DNA of 45,578 nt from an uncultured Bacteriovoracaceae bacterium. GTDB lineage: Bacteria > Bdellovibrionota > Bacteriovoracia > Bacteriovoracales > Bacteriovoracaceae. The notes under the pieces are model-generated. The model ran no database searches, was not told the DNA's origin, and saw only the letters and a program-made list of their open reading frames with translations. The DNA lies in NCBI GenBank assembly GCA_937923325.1, contig CAKZUQ010000014.1, forward strand, positions 1 through 45,578, read 5' to 3'. This document shows positions 24,112 to 33,349 of the stretch, piece after piece. Numbering within the stretch: position 1 is the first letter of the stretch; each line of letters begins with the position of its first letter. The position numbers and the translations under genes were made by a program.

Positions 24112-24588
24112 TTATGGAGTGAGTTCTATAAAGTAACTTAGTCGTTCTAAGTCTTGTGAGTTTGTAGGTGTATAGGCACTAGTTGGTATTTCAACTTTTA
24201 TAAAAGCCTCTCCTGTAAGTACTGAGTTTGTTCCATTATTTTTGATAATGATTTCAAAGTTTTGTGCACCTGACTTTTGTGCAAATGTAGGTAACTCAAT
24301 ATTAGATACAGAGCCAGGTCCATCTATAGAAAACATTGTTACATCATCAACTTCTCCAGTCGTTGTAAAGTCATTGAATTGAGCTGAACTAATACTGAAC
24401 TTGACTTGAATACCAGTCGTTCCTGCACTGTTTATCTCTGTAACACTAACTTTAGATGGAGATATCGTGATTTTGGGTGCTGATAGTAAATCTTCAAAAT
24501 CATCAGAAAGCGTAGTTTTATCTCCCACTAAATCATAAAGATTACAAGAAGATAGGGTTATTAATATTATGGTAACTAAAGCTCTCAT
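24112..24588 (-). CDS. Small lipoprotein, unknown
   Basis: 158 residues with a short lipoprotein signal and lipobox LSSC (Cys15), then Asn-Leu. The mature part is Thr/Ser/Val-rich with alternating residues, suggesting a beta-sandwich (KITISPSKVSVTEIN, GIQVKFSISS, FEIIIKNNG, AFIKVEI). No family is assigned. It has no clear ribosome site, lies 20 bases after trmL and just before the deacetylase gene, so it may be translated by coupling. A partner role with the deacetylase is possible but not shown. Confidence 0.6.
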   Translation of the reverse strand: MRALVTIILITLSSCNLYDLVGDKTTLSDDFEDLLSAPKITISPSKVSVTEINSAGTTGIQVKFSISSAQFNDFTTTGEVDDVTMFSIDGPGSVSNIELPTFAQKSGAQNFEIIIKNNGTNSVLTGEAFIKVEIPTSAYTPTNSQDLERLSYFIELTP

Positions 24589-24608
24589 TAAAGAACTTAT
24601 CGGAAGAA

Positions 24609-25088
24609 CTACTTCGAAAATTTAATATGTCGAATACACTCAAATGCTACAGCTGTAGCAACGTTCGATAAGTTTAATGACCTTATATGTTCGCTGTACA
24701 TTGGAAGTTCAAACATTCTATCTTTATATTCTGTATAAAAGCTTTTTGGTAGGCCTGTCGTCTCGGCTCCAAAGATCAAATAGCAATTATTTGCATAATT
24801 TGCTTCATAGTAATTTTGTTCAGTATTATTTTCAAAGAAAAATAATTTATCTCTTTGAGGTTTTTCAGTTTCTAGAAATTGATCAAATGAATCATATTCA
24901 GTTATTCTAACATGTTTCCAATAATCAAGACCTGCTCTTCTGACTGCTTTTTCATCAATATCAAAACCATAAGGCTTGATTAGAATAAGTTCAGCATTTA
25001 AGGCAACGCAAGTACGCCCGATACTCCCTGTGTTACCAGGGATTTCAGGCGTATATAATACAATTTTAAACTGAGTATTATTTTGCAT
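24609..25088 (-). CDS. trmL: tRNA (cytidine/uridine-2'-O-)-methyltransferase
   Basis: 159 residues, SPOUT superfamily, normal TrmL length. It 2'-O-methylates the wobble base of tRNA-Leu isoacceptors with SAM. Landmarks: YTPEIPGNTGSIGRTC near the start, FGAETTGLP (about 105-113), and the knot RSLNLSNVATAVAFE. The start overlaps the end of pepA by 11 bases, indicating coupling. Confidence 0.93.
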   Translation of the reverse strand: MQNNTQFKIVLYTPEIPGNTGSIGRTCVALNAELILIKPYGFDIDEKAVRRAGLDYWKHVRITEYDSFDQFLETEKPQRDKLFFFENNTEQNYYEANYANNCYLIFGAETTGLPKSFYTEYKDRMFELPMYSEHIRSLNLSNVATAVAFECIRHIKFSK

Positions 25089-26580
25089 TCATTAAGTAGT
25101 TGTGAAGTGTTCTTACAATTATTCCAGAAGCTCCTTTAGAAGGACAGTAAGGCAGGTGAGATTGTGAGTCACAAACACCAGCAATATCCAAATGTGCCCA
25201 ATTAATTCCTTCTTGAACGAAGTTTTCTAAAAATGCTGCAGCTTTTGCTGTTCCACCAAATCTAGAACCACCAATATTTTTTAGATCAGCAATATTTGAT
25301 TTCATATCCTTTCTCCACTCTGGGATAATAGGTAATTGCCACATATACTCATCTGTTTGTTTTGCTGAAGATAGTAAAGATTTAACAGTCTTGTCATCAT
25401 TACCTAAAATTGCACATACTTCACTTCCTAGTGCTATTAGACATGCTCCTGTCAAAGTTGCAGCATTGATAACAGTATCTGGCTTAAGATCACAAGCGTA
25501 ATCTAAGCAATCAGCTAAAACTAATCTTCCTTCGGCGTCCGTATTTAGTATTTCAACAGTTGTTCCGTTTCTTCCTGCTACTATTGAGTCAGGCATGGTC
25601 GCTTTCTCGTTTACAGCATTATCTGTCATTCCTAAAATACATGTGATTTTGTAGGGTGAGTTATTTAAAACAGCAGCTCTAAATGCTCCATAAACAGTAG
25701 CAGAGCCACCCATATCAAATTTCATTCCGGCCATTGAAGCACCTGGCTTTAAAGAGTATCCACCTGTATCAAAAGTTAACCCTTTTCCAACAAGAGCTAT
25801 ATGTTTTGTATTCTTTGTAACTTTTTTAGGTGTATAAGTTAAATGAACTAGTCTTGGCTCGTAAGCTGACCCAGCATTAACTGAAAGGAATAGACCCATC
25901 TTTTCTTTTTTAAGATCAGCTTTTCCTAAAATTTTTGTCTTAACTCCTTTTAGATTTGCCTTAACGTCTTTTTCAACTCTTTTCGCATATTCAACAGAGT
26001 GGAGAATATTTGGAGCTTCATTTACAAAATCTCTCGCAATATTTACAGAAGAAGTTAAGTTATCAATTTGAGTAGTTGTTTTTTCAATTGATTTCTTTAC
26101 TTTTTTATCATTAATAAAAAGTGAAATTTCTTTGATTTTTGTTACATTTTTTTCTTTTAAGTATTTATCAAATCTATAGCTCGTTAGTTGAATAGACTCT
26201 TGAATTATTGCAGAAGCAATATCTACTTTTGAAACGCAGTTAAGTGAAGCAACATCAATAGAAACAGTCTTGTAAGGTTTAGAAGAAATTTCTTTGTACG
26301 CATTTGCAATTGATTTTCTAAGGTCTTCAGCTTTGGCCTTAGATTTATTTCCTAGACCTAATACTAAAATATCTTCTCCATTTTCACCGTTAAAGTATAC
26401 TTTTGAACCAGATTTTGCTGTAAAAGATTTAAAAGACTTTGTTTCTTTGAATTTAGTTACTAATGTTTTGTCTGTTGCTGAGAAGCTAGCAGCAGTTTTG
26501 TCTTTGTTTTCAAATGCACCAATAATCTTTAAATCGGCTTTATCAAACACTTTTTGATCAAATTCTGTAGTAATTTTCAT
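25078..26580 (-). CDS. pepA: Leucyl aminopeptidase (M17)
   Basis: 500 residues, full length. Two-metal cytosolic aminopeptidase. The C-terminal catalytic domain has VGKGLTFDTGGYSLKP (Lys266, Asp271), FDMGGSA (Asp289) and the signature NTDAEGRLVLAD (346-357: Asp348, Glu350, Arg352). The N-terminal domain (1-170) is Lys-rich and divergent, as usual. AAAAGGAG precedes the ATG. First gene of pepA-trmL-lipoprotein-deacetylase, divergent from lptF. In a predator it may help digest prey peptides (inference). Confidence 0.95.
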   Translation of the reverse strand: MKITTEFDQKVFDKADLKIIGAFENKDKTAASFSATDKTLVTKFKETKSFKSFTAKSGSKVYFNGENGEDILVLGLGNKSKAKAEDLRKSIANAYKEISSKPYKTVSIDVASLNCVSKVDIASAIIQESIQLTSYRFDKYLKEKNVTKIKEISLFINDKKVKKSIEKTTTQIDNLTSSVNIARDFVNEAPNILHSVEYAKRVEKDVKANLKGVKTKILGKADLKKEKMGLFLSVNAGSAYEPRLVHLTYTPKKVTKNTKHIALVGKGLTFDTGGYSLKPGASMAGMKFDMGGSATVYGAFRAAVLNNSPYKITCILGMTDNAVNEKATMPDSIVAGRNGTTVEILNTDAEGRLVLADCLDYACDLKPDTVINAATLTGACLIALGSEVCAILGNDDKTVKSLLSSAKQTDEYMWQLPIIPEWRKDMKSNIADLKNIGGSRFGGTAKAAAFLENFVQEGINWAHLDIAGVCDSQSHLPYCPSKGASGIIVRTLHNYLMNAK

Positions 26581-26663
26581 ATATGGACTCCTTTTAAGTA
26601 CCTAAATAATTTCTGCTTATATTAGCAAAAACACTATTTGTTGTCTAAATATCACTCTTAAAG

Positions 26664-26679
26664 TAACCTTATGAGGTTA
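26664..26679 (+). promoter_or_regulatory. Inverted repeat over the lptF ribosome site and start
   Basis: taacct / aggtta with a 4-base loop (26664-26679). The right arm holds the only GAGG-like ribosome site and touches the ATG, so folding would hide it. Confidence 0.4.
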
Positions 26680-27809
26680 TGTTTAAGTTATACAGAGTAT
26701 ATTTGGCCTCAAGCTTCATTTTACCACTAGTAGTAAGTACGATCTTTTTCGTAATTTTCTTACTTACTTTTGAGTTATTTAAGGTGATGCAGTTAGTATC
26801 ATCGTCAGATGTAAGTATTTCCTTTATTTTATCTATGCTTTTTGACTTAGGTATAACATTAATTCCAATGGCGTTGCCTCTTGCTGTCTTCTTTTCAACT
26901 ATTTTTTGTATCGGAAAAATTTCTGGAGACTCTGAATATATAGCTTTAAGATCATTTGGTGTAACTAAACTAAAAGTACTTATGCCATTTATTTTAGTTG
27001 CACTTTTAACAGGGCTTGCAACTTTTTTTATTAATCAAGAGCTTGTGCCTAAGGCACATTTAGGTTTAAGAAAGAAAATTAGTATTGTTGGATCTGCGAG
27101 CTTAATTCAAGGGATTAAGTCTGGTCAGTTTTTTACAACAATTCCTAATGTTACAATGTTTCCCCAAGTTGTTGATAAAGAGACTAATGAGCTTACAAGT
27201 GTATTTTTACAAATGTACGACTCAAAGAACAAAGAAGAAAAAGTAATTAGATCTAAGAGAGGAAAGATTATTCATGAAAAAGATGAAAAAACTGGACTTG
27301 AGACGTTTAAACTTTTACTTCTTGATGGAAATATTTCAAGTATTGCTTTGGATAATAGTGTCGAAAAAATTCTATTTAAGGAATATTCTTTACCAATTTC
27401 TTCTCAGCGATTTTCTTATAAGGCCTCGACAAAAGAAATTTCAATGAGTGGAGTTGAGTTATATAAATTTGTTAATCAAGGATTTGATAAAGCCATAAGT
27501 AAAGGTTTTAAGAAAAGACTTTATATAAATGCGACTTTTGAATTCTGGAATAGGTTAAACACAGTGATTTTGGTTGTTTTATTCACTTTTTTGGGTTTTG
27601 CTTTAGGTGTGAAAGCAACACGAAGTAGGGGGCAAAACTCTGGAGCGAAGGCCATTTTGTATTTAGTTGGATACTATACACTTTTCTTTGGGCTTGTTAG
27701 CCTTGGAAAGTCTCGCTCTATACCGATGTATGTAGCTGTTTTTCTTCCATCTATAGTTTTATATTTCTTTACTTTAAAAAAGTATAAGAAGCTAGATTGG
27801 CAAAGTTAA
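26679..27809 (+). CDS. lptF: LptF/LptG-family LPS export permease
   Basis: 376 residues. Layout of LptF: three N-terminal membrane helices (about 12-32, 50-75, 98-118), a periplasmic beta-jellyroll part (about 125-275) and three C-terminal helices. GDSEYIALRSFGVTK (about 87-101) is the cytosolic coupling segment that contacts LptB. With LptG and LptB2 it extracts LPS from the inner membrane. F and G are hard to tell apart; LptF is preferred by the SGDSEYIALRSFG region. No lptG is in the window. It is convergent with rodZ, with only 2 bases between the stops. Confidence 0.85.
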   Translation: MFKLYRVYLASSFILPLVVSTIFFVIFLLTFELFKVMQLVSSSDVSISFILSMLFDLGITLIPMALPLAVFFSTIFCIGKISGDSEYIALRSFGVTKLKVLMPFILVALLTGLATFFINQELVPKAHLGLRKKISIVGSASLIQGIKSGQFFTTIPNVTMFPQVVDKETNELTSVFLQMYDSKNKEEKVIRSKRGKIIHEKDEKTGLETFKLLLLDGNISSIALDNSVEKILFKEYSLPISSQRFSYKASTKEISMSGVELYKFVNQGFDKAISKGFKKRLYINATFEFWNRLNTVILVVLFTFLGFALGVKATRSRGQNSGAKAILYLVGYYTLFFGLVSLGKSRSIPMYVAVFLPSIVLYFFTLKKYKKLDWQS

Positions 27810-27811
27810 GT

Positions 27812-28900
27812 TTATTCCGTTGCCATGTTTTCAATATATTCTTTAGACGTATAAGATTTATATTTGTAATTAGGAAATAAAGGTAAAACTAACGATTCTG
27901 ATAGAGTTTGAGGAAAGACTAAACTTTTCACTCCTGTCTTGGATGGTGCACTTATGAGTTCATTATTAAAAAATATCTTAGTAACGTTAATATTACCCAT
28001 GAAGAGCTGAATCTCACGTCCTTGTAAAAAAGCCCCTTTTCCTTGCTTTAAAACATATCTTTTAATTTTATTATTATCAATTTTAAAACTTATCCAAGTA
28101 TCACCATCGACTGCTTTGATATAGATGTTTTGAAGTTCAGAATCAAACTTACTGATAATTCTTTGAGGTAAAATAGATCTATCTTGGTTTTCTTTAGCTT
28201 CAGTGAGAATCGTAAATAGCTTCCTAGGCATAGGGTAAAACTTTATAAAAGGAAATTTACCATTTAGATTTACTTCTTTTTTAACTTCTTCTTTTACAGG
28301 CTCTTTTATCGGAGTTGTCGACTCAACAGACTTAAGGGGAGCTTTAGGTTCCTCCTTAGTAGGTTCAATAGTTTTAGTTTGTACACTTTCAAAAACTTCT
28401 ACTTTAGGAACTTCCTTTGGCTCTGCTATATTTGTTATTTCATCTTTTTCAAAAGATACTTTTTCTTTTGCTATATTTCCAAAAAATGCAATAGCGGCTT
28501 TTAAAAGCAATGCCAATACAACAATAGCAATTAATATGATAACAACTTTTTTGTTATAGAAAGATTTTATAACTGCGACAGCACTCTCTTCAAGTTCGTT
28601 AGGTGTATCCTCGTTAGTCTGCTCGGGATCTTCTTTAATAATTGTTGGCTCTATGATTTGTTCATATGTGTAGTTTAAAGACATAATCGCTTCATCTTCA
28701 TTTAGATTGAGCGTTTTAGCGCAGCTCTTCACAAAGCCAACAACATAAGTTTTGTTGGGCAATTTCAAGAGTCTATCGTTTTCAAGATGTTGGAGGAGTT
28801 TAAGGTTGATCTTTGTTTTTGATGAAACTTCTTCTTCCGTTAAATTTTTCGACTCTCTTGCGTCTTTTAAAAAGGCACCTATTGTTTTTAAATTATTCAT
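27812..28900 (-). CDS. rodZ: RodZ-like cytoskeletal membrane protein
   Basis: 362 residues. N-terminal HTH (about 5-75: IGAFLKDARESKNLTEEEVSS, then LPNKTYVVGFVKSCAK), one membrane helix (118-140), a Lys/Glu/Pro linker (about 145-225), and a C-terminal periplasmic domain of DUF4115 type (about 265-340, GDTWISFKIDNN, GREIQLFMGN). RodZ links MreB to the elongation machinery and fixes cell width. It follows the TPR lipoprotein gene by 60 bases. Confidence 0.88.
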   Translation of the reverse strand: MNNLKTIGAFLKDARESKNLTEEEVSSKTKINLKLLQHLENDRLLKLPNKTYVVGFVKSCAKTLNLNEDEAIMSLNYTYEQIIEPTIIKEDPEQTNEDTPNELEESAVAVIKSFYNKKVVIILIAIVVLALLLKAAIAFFGNIAKEKVSFEKDEITNIAEPKEVPKVEVFESVQTKTIEPTKEEPKAPLKSVESTTPIKEPVKEEVKKEVNLNGKFPFIKFYPMPRKLFTILTEAKENQDRSILPQRIISKFDSELQNIYIKAVDGDTWISFKIDNNKIKRYVLKQGKGAFLQGREIQLFMGNINVTKIFFNNELISAPSKTGVKSLVFPQTLSESLVLPLFPNYKYKSYTSKEYIENMATE

Positions 28901-28960
28901 ATCTATATATACTAATGGAGTATAGTATAAAATGAAAGAGCCTGGGCAAGTTGTTCCTCT

Positions 28961-29731
28961 TTAAAGAGCTTGTGACTTTTTGATCTTCAAATACCTGTTT
29001 AATTTTATAAATTCTTGTTGCTCTTCTAGTTTTGTAAACCTTTCTTGAGCATCTGTAATTTTCAACTCCGCTTTTTCAAAGTCACCCTTCTTGATAAGAA
29101 GAAGTAGCATTTCTTTTGTTGGAGCAAATAATGAGTAACAAACTCCTTTTGAGCCATCCTCAAAATACTTCAGAGCAAGATCATACTTTTTCACTCTTTT
29201 ATAAATCTCTCCAAGCTTATAAAAGGAAGGGCAGTAATTTTGATTGATCTCTACGGACATTTTAAAATTTTTTATGGATTTATTTAATTGATTTTGTCTC
29301 ATTGCTAATATACCTAAGTTGTAATGAGTCTTATATTGCTGGTCATAGACTAAAGACTTAAGAATTTTCTTAAACTCAGCTTCAGCCTCAGAATAGTTTT
29401 TGTTATTCATTAAGACTGTTCCTAGGTTCAGACGAGCATCTTGATTCTTTGGGTCTATTTCAACGGCAAGCCTAAGATGTTTAATTGCATTTAATGGACT
29501 CTTTCTGTAGTAGTAGGCCATACCCAAATTATTTTGTGTTTGACTGTCTTTAGGTCTGTATTTAGCTGAAAGTCTTAAGTTTTTTAGAGCACTATAATAT
29601 TCACCTCTTACTAGTTCAGTTGTCCCTTGAGTAAAGTGTAAATTAGCCTTTTTATCAATAGGAGAGATAGTTTTTTTCTTGTTAGATGAGCTGCAAGATA
29701 TAAATAGTAAGATCATTAATAAATATTTCAT
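28961..29731 (-). CDS. TPR lipoprotein (PilF/PilW-like)
   Basis: 256 residues from ATG 29731, chosen because AGGA lies 5 bases before; an upstream ATG at 29743 would add four residues. Lipobox FISC. Five to six TPR repeats cover about 25-215 (ALKNLRLSAKYRPKDSQTQN, NAIKHLRLAVEIDPKNQDAR and so on). The architecture matches PilF/PilW pilotins, which help the type IV pilus secretin assemble; type IV pili are needed for prey entry in Bdellovibrio. No pilus gene is nearby, so the role is provisional. Between the methyltransferase and rodZ genes. Confidence 0.75.
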   Translation of the reverse strand: MKYLLMILLFISCSSSNKKKTISPIDKKANLHFTQGTTELVRGEYYSALKNLRLSAKYRPKDSQTQNNLGMAYYYRKSPLNAIKHLRLAVEIDPKNQDARLNLGTVLMNNKNYSEAEAEFKKILKSLVYDQQYKTHYNLGILAMRQNQLNKSIKNFKMSVEINQNYCPSFYKLGEIYKRVKKYDLALKYFEDGSKGVCYSLFAPTKEMLLLLIKKGDFEKAELKITDAQERFTKLEEQQEFIKLNRYLKIKKSQAL

Positions 29732-29790
29732 AAAGGTCCTCATGTTACTGTTTATAAATAATAAGAAATAAGAAAGTATCTATCAAGGCT

Positions 29791-30861
29791 TTAAATTCTC
29801 TCTAAAACAGTTAGTCCTTCAAAGTGATAGGTCGAAGGGAACAAATCAAGCATGTGAATATCTAGGACCTTGTAACTTTTTTTGATTTTGCTTAAATCTC
29901 TGAACATAGTTGAGCTGTGACAGCTTACATAAACTATTAATTGAGGTTTAAACTCATAAACCCAATCACTCAATAGTGGAAACCCTTTTCTTGGTGGATC
30001 GACAATAAAACAATCAATATCAGTGTCAATTTGCTCTTTGAAGTTAGATAGAGCTTCATCATTATACAGGTCAAAGTGAAACTTATTGTTTTGATCAATC
30101 TCTTCGTAGTAATCAATTATAAACTTATCATTAATGTGATTTGATAAGTTTCCTGCACCACCAAAGAGGTCGAGTGTTGTTAGTTCTTTTGGTGTGTAGC
30201 TTTGAACTAAGTTATTTAAAATCTCATTCATTTCTGCGTAGACTTGTGTGAAACCTGATTCTGAGTATCTTTTGTTCCAAGTCGTTAATACATTTGAACC
30301 CTTGGTGTACAGTTCTACATGGCCAATTGGCTTTTTGGGAGCGAGTTCAAACCAGTTTGGTAAAAATTCTTTTAAAGCAACTGATAAGGTTGAGTTTGGC
30401 ATTAGGCAGTTTGAAACTTCAACAATTCCTTTTGTTTTTGGGTTAATAAAGCCTATTTGATTTAAGTTCTTATTGTAGTGGAGCTGAATTCTATTTCGAT
30501 AGTTAAATCGTCTTGGTGCTTTGTGTGCATTGATATTGGCATTGCTAAAGTCGTAGCTGGCCATTCGTTTCATAGTTTCTGTTTTGAAAACAATTTCTTG
30601 TTTGTAACTTGTATGTAAAAAATGACACCCGTTGCACTCATCATAATGAGGGCAATTAGAAGTTTCTCTATCTTCACTTTTGGTCTCAATATCTATAAGA
30701 TTGGCAAAGTTAATGTTCTTTTTTGTTTTGTGGACTTTTGCCGTACCAGATTCATTTGGTAGGGTTTTGGGTATGAAGAAAATTTGATCTTCGGTTTTAT
30801 AGACACCTTGTCCAAGTGGATCAATATGGTCAATTAAAAAGTTAATTTTTTTATCGGTCAT
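29791..30861 (-). CDS. RlmD/TrmA-family RNA (uracil-C5)-methyltransferase
   Basis: 356 residues, shorter than most RlmD (about 430). Order: TRAM-like N-terminus (1-60), [4Fe-4S] cysteines Cys70, Cys76, Cys79 and Cys152 (NCPHYDECNGCHF and VSNC), SGFTQVY (202-208), SAM motif DLFGGAGNL (231-239), DPPRKG (288-293) and the nucleophile in YVSCHSS (Cys314), with catalytic Glu in the final HFEGLTVLERI. It methylates C5 of a uracil in 23S rRNA or tRNA; which one cannot be told. Probable first gene of an operon with the TPR lipoprotein and rodZ genes; divergent from ktrB. Confidence 0.85.
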   Translation of the reverse strand: MTDKKINFLIDHIDPLGQGVYKTEDQIFFIPKTLPNESGTAKVHKTKKNINFANLIDIETKSEDRETSNCPHYDECNGCHFLHTSYKQEIVFKTETMKRMASYDFSNANINAHKAPRRFNYRNRIQLHYNKNLNQIGFINPKTKGIVEVSNCLMPNSTLSVALKEFLPNWFELAPKKPIGHVELYTKGSNVLTTWNKRYSESGFTQVYAEMNEILNNLVQSYTPKELTTLDLFGGAGNLSNHINDKFIIDYYEEIDQNNKFHFDLYNDEALSNFKEQIDTDIDCFIVDPPRKGFPLLSDWVYEFKPQLIVYVSCHSSTMFRDLSKIKKSYKVLDIHMLDLFPSTYHFEGLTVLERI

Positions 30862-30914
30862 TTTTTATCTATGTCGCAAATTGTTGAAAATACAAGTATC
30901 ATTATTAATATTAT

Positions 30915-32645
30915 ATGAATAAGTTATATCAAAAATTACCTTTTGTCTTAGAAGTAGTCTTTAATGGGATATTTATCGCATTATATATGCTGTATAAGAC
31001 CGAAAAGTTTCAATTTGGCTTTATTGCACCTGAGCTAATGAATACAATCTTGTCAATCTTAACATACACTGCACCTGTTTTTGTATGTGGGTCTTTAGTT
31101 TCATTCTTTTATAAAAGTGAAGGTCTTGCTGATTACTTTCGTAAGTACATTTTTTCACTGATTGTTTTTATACCTATGCTAATAACTTTTGGAGATATTG
31201 AATTTACATTTTGGCTGAGTGCTGTTCATCTATTTTCTTCAGTTTTATCTGTGTATGAACAAGGTCCAACGAGTGAAAGTAATAAAGCCTCCTCACACCT
31301 TTCTATTTTAGAAAAGTTTAAACTTGCACCTGCACAAATAGTTATCTTATCATTTTCTGGAATTATTTTATTTGGAACGGTTGCTTTGTCGTTACCGATG
31401 ATGAGTAAAGATGGTATGAATACTTCTTTCATAGACGCTTTTTTTACTGCAACTTCTGCAACTTGTGTAACAGGTCTCTCAACAATCTCTTTAGTGGATA
31501 ATTTTAGTATTTGGGGACAACTTGTCGTTTTAACTTTAATACAAATTGGAGGTTTAGGTTTTATGACACTTTCTTCTTCTTTGACAATATTACTTGGAAA
31601 GGCGATGGGAGTTAAGAATAAAGTATTAATGCAGGATTTATTAGATATTTCTTCTTTTGAAGATTTAGTTGCAATGATTATTGATATTATAAAATACACA
31701 CTTGTAATTGAATTTTTTGGAGCAATTCTTTTAACCTTTGCATTCTCCTTAGAGGGGTATGAATTTGGCCAGGCATTATATTTTGGTTTTTTTCATAGTA
31801 TTTCTGCTTTTTGTAATGCTGGTTTTGCTTTATTTAATAATTCTTTGGAGAACTTTGCTTTTAGTCCTCTGATTAATTCAATTATTTGTGTTTTAATTAT
31901 ATTAGGTGGTCTGGGGTTTATTGTTATAAAAGAAATAGAACAGATTTTATTTAAAAGAAAGAGAATTATTGATTTAACTGTTCATTCAAAAATTGTGATT
32001 TATACAAATTTTATATTAATCATGTTAGTTGCAGGCTATATATTTATGTCTGAATACTTACATGCCTTAAATGGCTATACTTTATTTGAGCAAATTCAAG
32101 TTTCTGTATTTCAGTCAGTAACAACAAGAACTGCTGGTTTTAATACTATGACTTTAAATGATCTACATCCTCATTCGATTTATTTGTTTTGTTTAGTTAT
32201 GTTTGTAGGGGCCAGTCCTGGGTCTACAGGCGGTGGTGTTAAAACAACAACTTTTGCAATTCTTTTTCAGTCTCTAAAAGCTACTTTAAGAGGTAAGGAT
32301 CGAGTTGAATTTTTTAACAGAACTGTGCCTAATGCTATTGTTGTTAGAGCGACTGCTATTTTTATAATCTCTTTGATGATTGTTTCAACTTTTATTTTAA
32401 TATTAATGTCAATTGAAACGGATCATAGTTTTCTATCACTATTTTTTGAAGTGATTAGCGCATTCTCTACAGTTGGTTTAAGCTTAGGTCTTACACCGTA
32501 CTTAACTGTTGCAGGGAAACTTGCGATTATTGCTTTAATGTTTATTGGAAGAGTTGGACCGTTAACTTTAGCACTTGCTGTTGGACAAAAAGCAGAAAAA
32601 CAAGGAAATATAGAATACCCTGAGGGTAGAATTTTAATAGGATAA
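30915..32645 (+). CDS. ktrB: K+ uptake channel subunit (KtrB/TrkH family)
   Basis: 576 residues. Four M1-P-M2 pore repeats with filter-like segments (TSATCVTGLS, SAFCNAGFA, TTRTAGFNT, SAFSTVGLS) identify the SKT superfamily; GASPGSTGGGVKTTTFA is the conserved signature. An N-terminal part with about four extra membrane segments (1-130) makes it longer than usual KtrB. It passes K+ (or Na+-coupled K+) under control of KtrA. No Shine-Dalgarno precedes the ATG (see findings). ktrA follows by 3 bases. Confidence 0.9.
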   Translation: MNKLYQKLPFVLEVVFNGIFIALYMLYKTEKFQFGFIAPELMNTILSILTYTAPVFVCGSLVSFFYKSEGLADYFRKYIFSLIVFIPMLITFGDIEFTFWLSAVHLFSSVLSVYEQGPTSESNKASSHLSILEKFKLAPAQIVILSFSGIILFGTVALSLPMMSKDGMNTSFIDAFFTATSATCVTGLSTISLVDNFSIWGQLVVLTLIQIGGLGFMTLSSSLTILLGKAMGVKNKVLMQDLLDISSFEDLVAMIIDIIKYTLVIEFFGAILLTFAFSLEGYEFGQALYFGFFHSISAFCNAGFALFNNSLENFAFSPLINSIICVLIILGGLGFIVIKEIEQILFKRKRIIDLTVHSKIVIYTNFILIMLVAGYIFMSEYLHALNGYTLFEQIQVSVFQSVTTRTAGFNTMTLNDLHPHSIYLFCLVMFVGASPGSTGGGVKTTTFAILFQSLKATLRGKDRVEFFNRTVPNAIVVRATAIFIISLMIVSTFILILMSIETDHSFLSLFFEVISAFSTVGLSLGLTPYLTVAGKLAIIALMFIGRVGPLTLALAVGQKAEKQGNIEYPEGRILIG

Positions 32646-32648
32646 GTT

Positions 32649-33344
32649 ATGATAGTTACTGTAATTGGTTTAGGAACATTTGGAGCTAAGACTGCCATTC
32701 GTTTAGCTGAGAAGGGGGTCGAAGTTATTGCAATTGATAAAGATCAAGACCTCGTAGAGAAAATTAAAGATAGAGTTACTCATGCAATATGTCTTGATGT
32801 TACAGATGAAAAATCAGTTAGATCTACTAGTATATCAGAGGTCGATGTCGCAATTGTAGCAATTGGAGATTCAACGGAGATGAGTATCTTAGCTGTTGCA
32901 ATGCTTCGAAAGATGGGTGTTGGTAAAATTTTGGCCAGAGCAACAACCAATTTACATGAGCATGTACTTCAAGAGATTGGTGCAAGTGAAACAATTAAAG
33001 TTGAAGAGGATATGGGGGAAATTATTGCTACAAGAATTGCTGCGCCTCATGTTTTACAAAGGTATGATTTTGCAGCAGGATATTCTATTGTCGAGCTTAA
33101 ACTTGGGAAAAAGTTTGAAGGAAAGACCTTAGTTGAAAGTCAAATAAGACAAAACTACTCTTTGAATATTGTTGCTCTTCAAAAAAGAGTTCCTTATATT
33201 AATGAAGATGGAAAATCTTCATTTCGAGTAGAAGTAAATGATAGTCCACTACCAATGGATATAATTGAATCCGATGATATTGTTGTTCTCGTTGGTAGTG
33301 AGAAAAATTTTAAAAGATTATTTTCAGATTTGGATGAAGGATAA
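32649..33344 (+). CDS. ktrA: K+ transporter regulatory subunit (KtrA, RCK domains)
   Basis: 231 residues: RCK_N Rossmann domain (1-125) with GLGTFG (7-12) and the acidic ribose-binding end of beta-2 (VIAIDKDQ), and RCK_C (about 140-228). The octameric KtrA ring binds ATP/ADP and gates KtrB. It lies 3 bases after ktrB and 5 bases before the HAMP-PAS gene, so all three are one unit. Confidence 0.93.
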   Translation: MIVTVIGLGTFGAKTAIRLAEKGVEVIAIDKDQDLVEKIKDRVTHAICLDVTDEKSVRSTSISEVDVAIVAIGDSTEMSILAVAMLRKMGVGKILARATTNLHEHVLQEIGASETIKVEEDMGEIIATRIAAPHVLQRYDFAAGYSIVELKLGKKFEGKTLVESQIRQNYSLNIVALQKRVPYINEDGKSSFRVEVNDSPLPMDIIESDDIVVLVGSEKNFKRLFSDLDEG

Positions 33345-33349
33345 GATCA

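Noticed and set aside
31226..31699. Minus-strand open frame of 157 codons
   Set aside because: Antisense to ktrB; its composition mirrors the membrane-protein codons and it has no start signals.
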